Shown piece after piece: positions 6,521-15,015 of a stretch of DNA of 47,277 nucleotides. Source of the DNA: Candidatus Pelagibacter sp. (GTDB taxonomy: Bacteria; Pseudomonadota; Alphaproteobacteria; Pelagibacterales; Pelagibacteraceae); assembly GCA_028227525.1 (NCBI GenBank), contig JAOJAE010000009.1:1-47277 (forward strand), in the 5' to 3' direction. Under the pieces are notes generated by a model, which worked only from the letters and a program-made list of their open reading frames with translations, made no database searches and was not told the origin of the DNA. The first letter of the stretch is position 1, and each line of letters opens with the position of its first letter. A program made the translations under genes and the position numbers.

Positions 6521-7550
6521 AAATATCCTTAGATCAGTAAAGTCTAAAGGATTTAAGTATATTGATTTACCTTCAGTAATTGAGGCCAATCATATTGTTC
6601 AAAGATCAGGTGAAAACTTCAGAAAATTTATATTTTCTTTTATTGATCAAAATGGAAGTGAGCTTTGCCTTAGACCAGATTTAACCATTGCATCATGTCT
6701 TAGATATTTAGAAAATAATTTAAAGGGAAAAGAGAAGATTTTTTACAGTGGTCAAGCTTACAGAAAATCACAAAATAAAAAAGATTCTATAATTAGAGAT
6801 CAGGTTGGATTTGAAATCATTGGATCTAAAGATGAAAAAAATGATGACAAAGAAATTATCAATACATCTTTAAAATCTCTTCAAAATATTAAATATACAT
6901 CAGGCACACTAACAATTGGCAATGTAGAAATTTTTAATTTGTTAATATCAAAACTAGATATCCCAAAACGTTGGAAGTTAAGACTATCAAGACATTTTTG
7001 GAGAGAGAAATATTTTAATGATCTTTTGAAAAGATTAGAGACTAACTCAGATGTAGATCCGACAATCGTTGAGATTGATAAAAAACGATATTTTAAAATG
7101 TTAAAAGAAAATCCATCAAAAGTTATCGCAGGAAGATCAATTAATGAAATTTTAAAAAGATTTGATAATAAAATTAGAGACCCAAGAGGAGCTAGTAAGG
7201 GTAAAAATATATCAAAAATTATAAAAGAATTTCTTAAAATCAAATGCCCAATAAATAAAACTGCAAATGAACTAAATAAATTTTTTAAAAAAAATAAGAT
7301 TAATTTAGTAGTTGATCAAAAATATTTTCCAACCTCAAATAATAAAATTTCAAAACTAAATGTAGTTTTCTCAGCTTCATTTGGAAGACAACTAGAATAT
7401 TACACAGGTATGGTATTTAAAATTGACATTAAATCTAAGTCAAAGAATAGAAATATAATTAATGGCGGAAGATACGATAAATTAATTTCTGATCTAGGTT
7501 CAAAAAATCAAGTAGCAGCAGTTGGAGCTGCTTTAAATTTAAATTACTAA
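6498..7550 (+). CDS. hisZ: ATP phosphoribosyltransferase regulatory subunit
   Basis: A HisRS-like catalytic-core paralogue without anticodon domain that activates short-form HisG and takes part in histidine feedback. The 350-residue product keeps class II features: LRPDLTIASCLRYL, a motif-2-like FYSGQAYRKSQ..IIRDQVGFEIIG, ARQ/RQLEYYTGMVFKI and INGGRYDKLISDLG. It retains the GGRYD motif that the adjacent HisRS has lost, but lacks an anticodon-binding domain, so it is not expected to charge tRNA. It lies between hisS and hisG and shares a TAATG junction with hisG. Confidence 0.9.
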   Translation: MKSKNLSENILRSVKSKGFKYIDLPSVIEANHIVQRSGENFRKFIFSFIDQNGSELCLRPDLTIASCLRYLENNLKGKEKIFYSGQAYRKSQNKKDSIIRDQVGFEIIGSKDEKNDDKEIINTSLKSLQNIKYTSGTLTIGNVEIFNLLISKLDIPKRWKLRLSRHFWREKYFNDLLKRLETNSDVDPTIVEIDKKRYFKMLKENPSKVIAGRSINEILKRFDNKIRDPRGASKGKNISKIIKEFLKIKCPINKTANELNKFFKKNKINLVVDQKYFPTSNNKISKLNVVFSASFGRQLEYYTGMVFKIDIKSKSKNRNIINGGRYDKLISDLGSKNQVAAVGAALNLNY

Positions 7551-8242
7551 TGAAAAAAAATATAATTAATATTGGTATTCCAAGTAAAGGTAGACTTAGA
7601 AAAGATATTCTAAAAATATTTAAAAAAAATAAATTAGATCTAATTTCGGAACGAGGAGAAAGAGATTTATTAGGTTCAATAAAACAACTATCAAATGTTA
7701 AAGTTTTATATCTTCATGCAAGAGAAATTATAGAAAGACTTGGAGATGGTTCATTAGATCTTGGTTTTTCAGGTTATGACTTATTAAAAGAGAGTGAAAT
7801 TAATATTCAAAATAAAATCAATGTAACTAAAAGATATAATTTTGGAAAAGCAACTTTGGTTGTAGCAATTCCTGATCCATGGATAGATGTTCAAACTGTT
7901 GCAGATTTAGAAGAAATTGCATTTGAATTTAAAGATAAAAAAAAGAAAAGATTAAGAGTTGCAACAAAATACCCAAATCTAACTAGAGAATTTTTATTTT
8001 CAAAAGGAGTTACACAATTTAAACTAGTTGGGAGTTTAGGAGCTACTGAGGCTTATCCTTTTACAGGATCAAGTGAAATTATTACTGATATAACTTCAAC
8101 TGGAGAAACTTTAAAAGCTAATAATCTTCGTATTTTAAAAGATGGGGAAATATTAAAATCTGAAGCATGTATGATGATATCTAAATCATCTGTAAAAAAA
8201 CCAGAAGTTAAGAAATTAGTTAAGTTACTTTCTAAGAATTAA
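7550..8242 (+). CDS. hisG: ATP phosphoribosyltransferase, short form
   Basis: First step of histidine synthesis: ATP plus PRPP to phosphoribosyl-ATP. At 230 residues it lacks the C-terminal regulatory domain of the long form, which matches the presence of hisZ directly upstream. Family features are GIPSKGRL near the start, GDGSLDLGFSGYDLL, RVATKYPNLTREF and the PRPP-binding-like EIITDITSTGETLKANNLRIL. Translation is coupled to hisZ (TAATG). The rest of the his operon other than hisD is not in the window. Confidence 0.95.
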   Translation: MKKNIINIGIPSKGRLRKDILKIFKKNKLDLISERGERDLLGSIKQLSNVKVLYLHAREIIERLGDGSLDLGFSGYDLLKESEINIQNKINVTKRYNFGKATLVVAIPDPWIDVQTVADLEEIAFEFKDKKKKRLRVATKYPNLTREFLFSKGVTQFKLVGSLGATEAYPFTGSSEIITDITSTGETLKANNLRILKDGEILKSEACMMISKSSVKKPEVKKLVKLLSKN

Positions 8243-8356
8243 ATCTTTCCAATAAATTAAAATAATCTTAATAATATCAAGGTTTCTAGCAACTGCATAA
8301 AGTGCAATAACCACCCCTATAATAAATATAATTTTCAAGATTAAGAATAATTCCAT
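8225..8356 (-). CDS. Possible 43-residue single-helix membrane protein
   Basis: The reverse strand of the hisG-rmuC spacer holds an open frame from ATG 8356-8354 to TAA 8227-8225, overlapping the end of hisG by 18 bases. It encodes a hydrophobic helix (LFLILKIIFIIGVVIALYAVA) followed by RNLDIIKIILIYWKDLILRK. The arrangement of one membrane helix with a basic amphipathic tail looks protein-like, and the frame fills an otherwise empty 179-base gap. There is no clear ribosome site and no recognised family. It may be chance in A/T-rich DNA. Confidence 0.35.
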   Translation of the reverse strand: MELFLILKIIFIIGVVIALYAVARNLDIIKIILIYWKDLILRK

Positions 8357-8421
8357 TAAATAAGTTTTAAATAATTAAATATATTAATCATATTTTTACT
8401 ATAAAATAAATTATTAGAATC

Positions 8422-9519
8422 ATGGATATAATCTTAATTGTTTTATTAGTTTTAGTAGTTGGAATTGCTTCATCAATTCTTTATTTAAATTTAAGATCTA
8501 AGCCCAAAGATGAAAATGAAAATAAAGAATTTGAAGAAATAGCTAATTTAAAGACTGAGATACAGAATTTAAAAGATACTCTTAATAATACCATTAATAC
8601 GTCACTAGGATCAATGTCGACCTCGTTTAATAATCTATCAACAGGGGTTACTAAAGATATGACTGAAGCTTTAACCAAAGTGGATGAAAAAGTTGGAAAC
8701 TTTAACCAACAAGTCCAATTATTAAATCAAAGCCAAGAAGGGATCACCAAAATTTTAGCTGGAGTTAAAAAATATGGAACCCTTGCAGAATTTAGCTTAG
8801 ATGCCTTAATCAAAGATTTATTACCTGCCTCTCAATTCATGACCAATGTTAAGATGAAAGAGGATACAAGTGAGAATGTCGAGTTTGCAATTAGGCTTCA
8901 AGGAGATGTTTTAGTTCCTGTTGATAGTCATTTTCCAGTTGAAAAATTCAAAGCAATTACCGATGGTTATGACGCGGATGACAAAAGAGCTGTTGCTGAT
9001 GCTAGAGCAAAATTAGCGACTGCTTTTAAAGCTAAGGCTAAAAGCGTTAACGAGAAATATATTGTTCCACCAAAAACTACAGATTTTGCAATTGTTTATG
9101 CACCAACTGAAAGTTTGTATAAAGAATTAACTGAATACCAAGACCCAAGCACTAAAGAATTATTAACCCAAGAATTAATGAAAAAACATAAAGTTGTAAT
9201 CTGTGGCCCAAATACACTTTCTGCTTACTTACAGTCTTTGCATATGGGCTTTCAATCATTAAAAGTTCAAAAAGGAGCAACTGAAATTTATAATCATTTA
9301 AAAACAATTAGTTCAAGATTTGGAAAGCACTTTGAAAATATAATTTCTCTTAGAAAGAAATTAGAAGAAGCAATGTCTGTAGTTGATAAGTTTGGAACAG
9401 ATGCAAGATCAATTACTAGAACTCTTGAAAGTATTAAAGATCCCGAACAACTTGAAAAAGCTGTTCAAACTGAAAATGTAGAAAAATTTGTTGATCACTC
9501 AAAACAAGCAAAAAATTAA
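8422..9519 (+). CDS. rmuC: RmuC family DNA recombination protein
   Basis: A 365-residue protein with an N-terminal membrane helix (residues about 3-21), a coiled-coil stretch (about 35-110) and a C-terminal RmuC domain. Diagnostic segments are VKKYGTLAEFSLDALIKDLLP, RLQGDVLVPVDSHFPVE and the YLQSLHMGFQSLKVQKGA segment. RmuC proteins limit inversions and rearrangements; the domain resembles a restriction-type nuclease fold, but biochemistry is sparse. Two exonuclease genes follow on the same strand, which suggests a shared role at DNA ends. Confidence 0.92.
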   Translation: MDIILIVLLVLVVGIASSILYLNLRSKPKDENENKEFEEIANLKTEIQNLKDTLNNTINTSLGSMSTSFNNLSTGVTKDMTEALTKVDEKVGNFNQQVQLLNQSQEGITKILAGVKKYGTLAEFSLDALIKDLLPASQFMTNVKMKEDTSENVEFAIRLQGDVLVPVDSHFPVEKFKAITDGYDADDKRAVADARAKLATAFKAKAKSVNEKYIVPPKTTDFAIVYAPTESLYKELTEYQDPSTKELLTQELMKKHKVVICGPNTLSAYLQSLHMGFQSLKVQKGATEIYNHLKTISSRFGKHFENIISLRKKLEEAMSVVDKFGTDARSITRTLESIKDPEQLEKAVQTENVEKFVDHSKQAKN

Positions 9520-9556
9520 TTTCTATTTTTCTCCAATAAAGAATATAAGAAATCAT

Positions 9557-10243
9557 ATGCAGTGGAATAATAAATATATCTACCCAAAATCTACAAGATC
9601 AATAGTTGATGGCTCTAGACATTATTCTGTAAATGAAGAACGATTACCTTCAGTGACAACAATTTTAAAAGCAACTGAATCTGAGGAAAAAAAAGCTTCT
9701 CTTCAAGCTTGGAAACAAAGAGTAGGCCATAAACAAGCTGAAATTATCACACGTGAAGCAAGCAGTAGAGGAAGTTCAATGCACGAATATTTAGAAAAGT
9801 TTTTACTTGGTAAATTAAATTTAGATTTATTAGGAGACAATACTAAAGAGCGGATGATGGCAGACCAGATTATTGATAATGGACTAAGGAATAAACTAGA
9901 AGAGATTTGGGGTTGTGAGGCAACTTTATATTATCCAGGAAAATATGCAGGAGCTGCTGACTGCGTTGGTGTTTATGAGAATAAAGAAACTATTATTGAT
10001 TTTAAACAGAGTAATAAGCCTAAAAAAGATGAATGGATTGATGATTATTATTTGCAATGTGCGGCTTATGCTTTAGCACATAATACTGTACATGGATCTA
10101 ATATTACTCAAGCAGTCATATTGCTTTGTACAAAAGACAATATGTTTCAAAGGTTTTTAATTGAAGGTGACAGACTTAAAGATTATCAAAAACAATTTTT
10201 AGAAAAAGTTGAACAATTTTATGCACAAAGGAGAGCAAATTGA
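9557..10243 (+). CDS. PD-(D/E)XK exonuclease, MGME1-like
   Basis: A 228-residue predicted single-strand DNA exonuclease. From ATG 9557 the order is LPSVTTIL (30-37), RGSSMHEYLE (71-80), Glu121, AGAADCVGVY with Asp135, the core TIIDFKQSNK with Asp148 and Lys150, and YYLQCAAYALA with Gln167. This matches the RecB/Cas4-like fold seen in mitochondrial MGME1, including the early PSVTTIL motif. An in-frame ATG at 9488 would overlap rmuC by 32 bases and adds unlike sequence, so 9557 is preferred. Its stop overlaps the sbcB TTG, implying translational coupling. Similar nucleases also occur in phages, so phage origin is possible. Confidence 0.75.
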   Translation: MQWNNKYIYPKSTRSIVDGSRHYSVNEERLPSVTTILKATESEEKKASLQAWKQRVGHKQAEIITREASSRGSSMHEYLEKFLLGKLNLDLLGDNTKERMMADQIIDNGLRNKLEEIWGCEATLYYPGKYAGAADCVGVYENKETIIDFKQSNKPKKDEWIDDYYLQCAAYALAHNTVHGSNITQAVILLCTKDNMFQRFLIEGDRLKDYQKQFLEKVEQFYAQRRAN

Positions 10244-11685
10244 ATTACGTAGTTTGGGATATTGAAACAGATTCAGCACAAACAGATTGGGCAACTATTA
10301 TTGAAATAGGTGGTATTTTACTTGATGAAAACTTCAAAGAAAAAGAACGTTTTCAAGCAAGATGTAGATTACCTCAAGACAGGGTTCCAAGTGCCACTGC
10401 TCTTTGTATTAATAAATCAAACGTAGATTTATTAACTAAAGGCAATTTAAGTCATTACGAAATGTTATCTCAAGTTGAGCAAAAATTTAGAGAATGGTCG
10501 CCTGCAACTTTTCTAGGTTATTCAAGTATAAATTTTGATGATGAAGTTATTAGAAAAGAATTTTTTAAATCTTTAAGAAAACCTTATTTGACAAATACCG
10601 AGGGTAATGTTCGTCATGATGCTTTAAATATAGTTAGAGCAGCATTTGCAATAGATGATGATGTTTTAAAGACAGAATTAAATCCTAAAGGAAATAAATC
10701 AATGAAACTAGAGTCTTTAGCAAGATTAAATGGATTTGAATCTGCTGGGGCTCACTCAGCATTATTTGATACTGAACTGACTGTTAAGGTTCTAGATTTA
10801 ATTAAACAAAAACAACCTACGCTCTGGCAAGAATATTTCAAAACAAGTAGCAAAGTTATTGTCGAGAACATGGTTAAGCAAGAAAAAATATTTACTCTAA
10901 ATGAATATTTTTATGGAACAAGTCGATTATACTTATGTGCTCCATTACACCCTAATGCTTGTATGCACCCAATTTATAAATGGGGTCAAGCGGTAGATCT
11001 TAGAATTGATGTTGAGGCTGTTCAAAAATTAAATTATGAAGATTTAAAAAAAGAGATGAAAAAATCTCCCAAGTTTTTAAGAACTATTAGATCAAACAAA
11101 GCTCCAATAATTCTAGATCAAAGTTTTGGTATGAAAGTTGAACCATATAGCAAACTTGATCCTAACTTGATTAAAAAAAGAGCTGAATTAGTTAAATCAA
11201 ATGAAAAGTTTTCACAAAATGTTTGTAATATTTTAAGAGAAGCTGCTGAAGAAAAAATGGAAACTGCCTCACAAGAGGATATTGAGCCAGAAGAATCTAT
11301 TTATTCTGGAGGATTTACCTCTGCTAAAGATCAAGCTTTATTTCCTAAATTTCATACTGGTGATTGGAAAGAAAAGTTTGCTTTATTAGATAAATTTGAA
11401 GATGAAAGGCTAGTTACATTTGGCCATGGTCTAATATTTAATGAAGCTCCTGAAATTTTACCAAAAGAAGTTCACAAAAAAATTAAACGTCGAATAGCTT
11501 CAAGAATTTTGAGTACTAATAAGGAGAAATGGTGGACCGTTTCTGCTTTTTATTCAGAGTGTGATGAGATTAGAGAAAATGAAGATAAGATGTTTTCATT
11601 CAAAACTGTCGATGAGAAGCTCAAATTTCTTGATGGAATTAATGATTATGTAATGAATTTAGAGCAAAAGTATTTAGACGCATAA
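10240..11685 (+). CDS. sbcB: Exodeoxyribonuclease I
   Basis: A 3'-5' single-strand DNA exonuclease of the DEDDh type, 481 residues against 475 in E. coli. The acidic residues are visible as VWDIET (Asp7, Glu9), INFDDE (Asp100) and AHSALFDTE (His172, Asp177), with spacing matching the E. coli set. The C-terminal SH3-like and helical extension is present (LPKEVHKKIKRRIASRIL). The start is TTG at 10240 within the overlap TTGA; AAGGAG at 10228-10233 supports it. ExoI is best known from gammaproteobacteria, so its pairing with an MGME1-like nuclease and RmuC here is notable. Confidence 0.92.
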   Translation: MNYVVWDIETDSAQTDWATIIEIGGILLDENFKEKERFQARCRLPQDRVPSATALCINKSNVDLLTKGNLSHYEMLSQVEQKFREWSPATFLGYSSINFDDEVIRKEFFKSLRKPYLTNTEGNVRHDALNIVRAAFAIDDDVLKTELNPKGNKSMKLESLARLNGFESAGAHSALFDTELTVKVLDLIKQKQPTLWQEYFKTSSKVIVENMVKQEKIFTLNEYFYGTSRLYLCAPLHPNACMHPIYKWGQAVDLRIDVEAVQKLNYEDLKKEMKKSPKFLRTIRSNKAPIILDQSFGMKVEPYSKLDPNLIKKRAELVKSNEKFSQNVCNILREAAEEKMETASQEDIEPEESIYSGGFTSAKDQALFPKFHTGDWKEKFALLDKFEDERLVTFGHGLIFNEAPEILPKEVHKKIKRRIASRILSTNKEKWWTVSAFYSECDEIRENEDKMFSFKTVDEKLKFLDGINDYVMNLEQKYLDA

Positions 11686-11718
11686 TTTAATAAACCAAAA
11701 AAAGTCTGTTTTTGCCCA

Positions 11719-11746
11719 TTGAATAATAAATTGAATCAATTATATC
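11719..11746 (+). promoter_or_regulatory. Predicted promoter of the thioredoxin gene
   Basis: TTGAAT at 11719-11724, a 16-base spacer, TATATC at 11741-11746. The ATG begins six bases later and no ribosome site is visible, so the message could be leaderless. Confidence 0.3.
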
Positions 11747-11752
11747 AGATAT

Positions 11753-12070
11753 ATGCTTAATGATTTTAAAGACGAAGATTTTGATAGTAAAATAAAAAAC
11801 GAAGATATTTCAGTTATCCAGTTCTCAGCTGCTTGGTGTGGACCTTGTAAAGCTCTAATTCCTGTAATGACTAAGCTTTCAGATGAATATAAAGATAAAG
11901 CTGGCTTCTATTACGCAGATATCGAAGATGGTGGAATTAATACCGGGAGTGCTGCAGGAATAAGAGGTGTGCCGACAGTTATCATTTACAAAAAAGGTGT
12001 TGAAGTAGATAGAAAAGTTGGTGGAGTTCCTGAAAGCCACATGAAAGAATTTTTAGATAAAAATATCTAA
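11753..12070 (+). CDS. trxA: Thioredoxin
   Basis: A 105-residue cytosolic thioredoxin with the redox centre AAWCGPCKAL (Cys29 and Cys32), the cis-proline turn RGVPTVIIY and the usual closing GGVPESHMKEFL. It reduces disulfides in enzymes such as ribonucleotide reductase. No signal peptide is present. It converges on folC, and the two stops share four bases (CTAA at 12067-12070). A thioredoxin gene commonly closes the trp-accD-folC block in alphaproteobacteria; here it is on the opposite strand. Confidence 0.93.
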   Translation: MLNDFKDEDFDSKIKNEDISVIQFSAAWCGPCKALIPVMTKLSDEYKDKAGFYYADIEDGGINTGSAAGIRGVPTVIIYKKGVEVDRKVGGVPESHMKEFLDKNI

Positions 12071-13335
12071 TTCAAGTTCAATACTTCTCCAGCAAGATAA
12101 AGTGATCCAGTGATTAGGATAATGTCATTTTCCTTGACCGGAATTGACCTGATAGCATCCTCTACACTTTCTTTATAATTGATGTTTTGGAAGCTATTTA
12201 GCTTATCTTTAAGCTCTTTTCCTTTAATGGAATTAGGTTGATTAGGGATATCAATAGTGGTCAAGGTTTTAACATCCTTAAAGTAACTCATGTATTCGTT
12301 ATGATCTTTATTAGCCATCATTCCAAGAATAATATGTTTATTACAATTTAAACTTTCTAAGTATTCATTTAATACTTTTGCCCCTAAAGGATTATGAGAT
12401 CCATCAACAAATAGTTGATGATCTTTTGCAAGCTCTTTTAGTTTACCAGACTTAATTTCTTGTAGTCTTGCAATACTATTTATTTTTGTAATTCCTTGTT
12501 GGATATGTTCTTCTTTAACATCAAAATTTTTTATAGTTCTTAAAGTTACAATAGCTGTTGAGATATTCTCTAATTGAAATTGCCCTTTAACATTTGGCAA
12601 AGGTAATTTTATTCCACCCAATTGATCTTCATAATAAAAGAAATCGTTTTCTTTCATTATAAAACTATAATTTTCATTATGAAAAAACTTGCTTGAATTA
12701 TTATTTGATATTGTTTTTTTAATACTATCTGTAATTTCTTTAGAACTTTGTTTTGCAACTATAATGTTTGAGTTTAAAAGAGTTGAAGTTTTCTCATAAA
12801 TAATTTTTTCAACATTTTGCTCATTTTCAGGTAGCCAATCTAAATGATCAAGACCAATAGAAGTTACAATGCTAGCTAGATTATTTTTAAGGATATTTGT
12901 TGCATCAAACCTATGAAATAAGCCAGTTTCTATTAAATTAATATTATCTGGATATTGAGAAGCTTTTAGAAAATAAGCTGCAGTCAGTATCTCAAAAAAA
13001 GTAATGGGTTCATTATTATTAGCACTTTCAATTTCTTCAAATAAATTTGCTAATTCTTCATCGTTAAGTTCTTGGTTATTAAAAACAAACCGCTCATTAA
13101 TACTTTTTATGTGAGGGCTGGTATAAATATTACATTTAATATTTGCTTCTTTTAAAATTGCAAACATTGCTTGAATGGTTGAATATTTTCCATTGGTACC
13201 AACAATTGAAATTGCTTTAAGTTTATCTTGAGGGTTACCTAATCTTTGACAGAGATTTTGAATACGATCTAAACTTAGATCTATTTCTTTAGGATGCAGC
13301 TCTTGTAAGCGACTGACTATCTTCTGAAGTTTCAT
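12067..13335 (-). CDS. folC: Bifunctional folylpolyglutamate synthase / dihydrofolate synthase
   Basis: Adds glutamate to dihydropteroate and extends polyglutamate tails on folates, using ATP. The 422-residue Mur-ligase-like protein shows the P-loop VGTNGKYST (45-53), TSPHIKSINERF, FEILTAAYF, NLIETGLFHRFDATNIL and SIGLDHLDWLP. The P-loop reads GKYS where GKGS is usual, placing Tyr51 at a normally glycine position. The LFVDGSHNPLGAKVL segment begins the C-terminal domain. It overlaps accD by 47 bases at its start, long for this genome, so a later start cannot be excluded. Confidence 0.92.
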   Translation of the reverse strand: MKLQKIVSRLQELHPKEIDLSLDRIQNLCQRLGNPQDKLKAISIVGTNGKYSTIQAMFAILKEANIKCNIYTSPHIKSINERFVFNNQELNDEELANLFEEIESANNNEPITFFEILTAAYFLKASQYPDNINLIETGLFHRFDATNILKNNLASIVTSIGLDHLDWLPENEQNVEKIIYEKTSTLLNSNIIVAKQSSKEITDSIKKTISNNNSSKFFHNENYSFIMKENDFFYYEDQLGGIKLPLPNVKGQFQLENISTAIVTLRTIKNFDVKEEHIQQGITKINSIARLQEIKSGKLKELAKDHQLFVDGSHNPLGAKVLNEYLESLNCNKHIILGMMANKDHNEYMSYFKDVKTLTTIDIPNQPNSIKGKELKDKLNSFQNINYKESVEDAIRSIPVKENDIILITGSLYLAGEVLNLN

Positions 13336-14218
13336 TTTGCTCAGAACTTATAACAGAATTTTGCTTTAACAATATTGATAATAAAGTTCCTATTTTTGAT
13401 GAAAGATCCTGACGCTCTACAATTAAATCAACGAAACCTGTTTTTTCAACGTATTCACTTCTTTGAAATCCTTCGGGCAATTCCTCTTTTACTGTTCCTT
13501 GAATAACTCTTGCACCTGCAAAAGCTATTAATGCACCAGGCTCTGCAATATGGATATCACCTAACATTGCATATGAAGCTGTGATACCACCTGCGGTAGG
13601 ATCAGTGATGCAAACTAAATAAGGTAAACCATTTTTCTTTAATTCATTAATTGCAAGGGTTGTTCTAGTCATTTGAGATAATGAAATTAAACTTTCCATC
13701 ATTCTCATACCACCACCAGCACTAATGCATAAAAATGGAGTTCTGTTTTCTATCGCATGTTGAATTCCATATAAAAAAGCCTCTCCTTCAGCTGCAGCCA
13801 TTGAAGCTCCTAGAAAATCAAAGTCCGATGCAACAGCTGTAACTTTAATATTATTGATAGTTCCACAAACAACCATCATTCCACATTCCATTCCTGTTTT
13901 TTTACGAGCTGCTTTTAATCTTTCTTTATAAGGTTTAGAGTCAGTCCAGTTTAATGGATCATCTTTTGGAATTGGAGTTTTAAATACTTCATAATTATTT
14001 TTACCAAATAAAATATCAAATCTTTGGCTTGGTTTAATTCTGTGATGTTTGTTGCAATCTGGGCAAACCCATAAGTTTTGCTCTAAATCTTTTTTAAGAA
14101 TTGGACCTCTACAACAACTTGTCCAGTCACTTTTAGCAATATCTTCTTTTGAAGCTCTTTCATGGAAAGCAGTTTTAATTTTTTCACCTGCTTTTATAAT
14201 TTTGGTAATCCAGTTCAT
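13289..14218 (-). CDS. accD: Acetyl-CoA carboxylase carboxyltransferase beta subunit
   Basis: Works with AccA to transfer the carboxyl group from carboxybiotin to acetyl-CoA, the first step of fatty acid synthesis. The product has 309 residues. The N-terminal zinc ribbon is irregular: DWTSCCRGPILKKDLEQNLWVCPDC has Cys35, Cys36, Cys52 and Cys55, so the first pair is adjacent rather than CxxC; by alignment Thr33 stands where the first Cys belongs. The carboxyltransferase core (ASDFDFLGASMAAAEGEAFL, SAGGGMRMMESL, DPTAGGITASYAMLGDI) is normal. It overlaps trpA by four bases. accA is about 21 kb away in this window. Confidence 0.95.
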   Translation of the reverse strand: MNWITKIIKAGEKIKTAFHERASKEDIAKSDWTSCCRGPILKKDLEQNLWVCPDCNKHHRIKPSQRFDILFGKNNYEVFKTPIPKDDPLNWTDSKPYKERLKAARKKTGMECGMMVVCGTINNIKVTAVASDFDFLGASMAAAEGEAFLYGIQHAIENRTPFLCISAGGGMRMMESLISLSQMTRTTLAINELKKNGLPYLVCITDPTAGGITASYAMLGDIHIAEPGALIAFAGARVIQGTVKEELPEGFQRSEYVEKTGFVDLIVERQDLSSKIGTLLSILLKQNSVISSEQNETSEDSQSLTRAAS

Positions 14219-15015
14219 TTAATTTTATTTTTTAATCTCTTCACGATATTAGTAACATTTGTGACAGGATTTTGTCTCTTTTTAATAGAGTTTGAAATTT
14301 CTTTGCAAATTGCACTTCCAACAACTAATCCATCTGCCTTTTTAAGAGATTTTATTGTTTTTTCAGTAATTCCAAATCCAATGACAACATTTTTGGATTT
14401 ATTTTGATTTTTAATTCTGCTGTATCTTTCAAGTATTTTTCTAGGTGAAACTTTTAGTTTCCCTCCAGTAGTCGAGAGCATACTAATATAGTAAACCATA
14501 TCATGAGAATCTTTGATAATTTTTTTTAGTCTTACAGATGAAGTTGTCGGAGAAACAAGTTGAATAAAATTAATTCCTCTTTTTTTACATTTAGCCGCAA
14601 ATTTCTTATTTTCTGGATAAGGAAGATCAACAACTATTAAACCATCAACTTTTACGTTTTTACACTTATCTAAAAATTTATTTTCGTTGTATTGAAAGAT
14701 CATATTATAATAACCCATCAAAATAATTGGTTTAGTTTTTTTAGATTTTTTAAAATCTTTTGCTATAGAGAAAACATCATTAATTTTAATTCCATTTTTA
14801 ATAGCACGATAAGCACTTGTTTGAATTTGTCCTCCGTCTGCAATAGGAGTGTTATGAGGAAATCCTAACTCACAAATATCTGCATAATTAGAAATTGATT
14901 TTAGTATCTCAAGTGACTTCTTTTTAGTATTATCACCTGCAACAGTATAAGTTAGTAAAGCAGGTCTATTTTCATTTTTTGCATTTTGAAATGCTTGATT
15001 AATTAGAGAGGCCAT
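14215..15015 (-). CDS. trpA: Tryptophan synthase alpha subunit
   Basis: Cleaves indole-3-glycerol phosphate to indole, which is channelled to TrpB. The 266-residue TIM barrel keeps the catalytic Glu49 (CELGFP) and Asp60 (IADGG) at exactly Salmonella numbering, plus LSTTGG in loop 6 and GFGI at the phosphate site. Loop 2 reads PHNTPIADGG instead of the usual PFSDPLADGP, so Asp56, which forms a known salt bridge to Lys167 of TrpB, is Thr here. The partner Lys is also lost. Stop and start overlap as TAATG with trpB upstream. Confidence 0.95.
   Translation of the reverse strand: MASLINQAFQNAKNENRPALLTYTVAGDNTKKKSLEILKSISNYADICELGFPHNTPIADGGQIQTSAYRAIKNGIKINDVFSIAKDFKKSKKTKPIILMGYYNMIFQYNENKFLDKCKNVKVDGLIVVDLPYPENKKFAAKCKKRGINFIQLVSPTTSSVRLKKIIKDSHDMVYYISMLSTTGGKLKVSPRKILERYSRIKNQNKSKNVVIGFGITEKTIKSLKKADGLVVGSAICKEISNSIKKRQNPVTNVTNIVKRLKNKIK

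Noticed and set aside
6881..7243. 120-residue minus-strand frame opposite hisZ
   Set aside because: Shadow of a confident gene, with no neighbouring genes on that strand.
9488..9556. Earlier start for the MGME1-like nuclease
   Set aside because: It would overlap the end of rmuC by 32 bases and adds residues unlike the family; ATG 9557 fits better.
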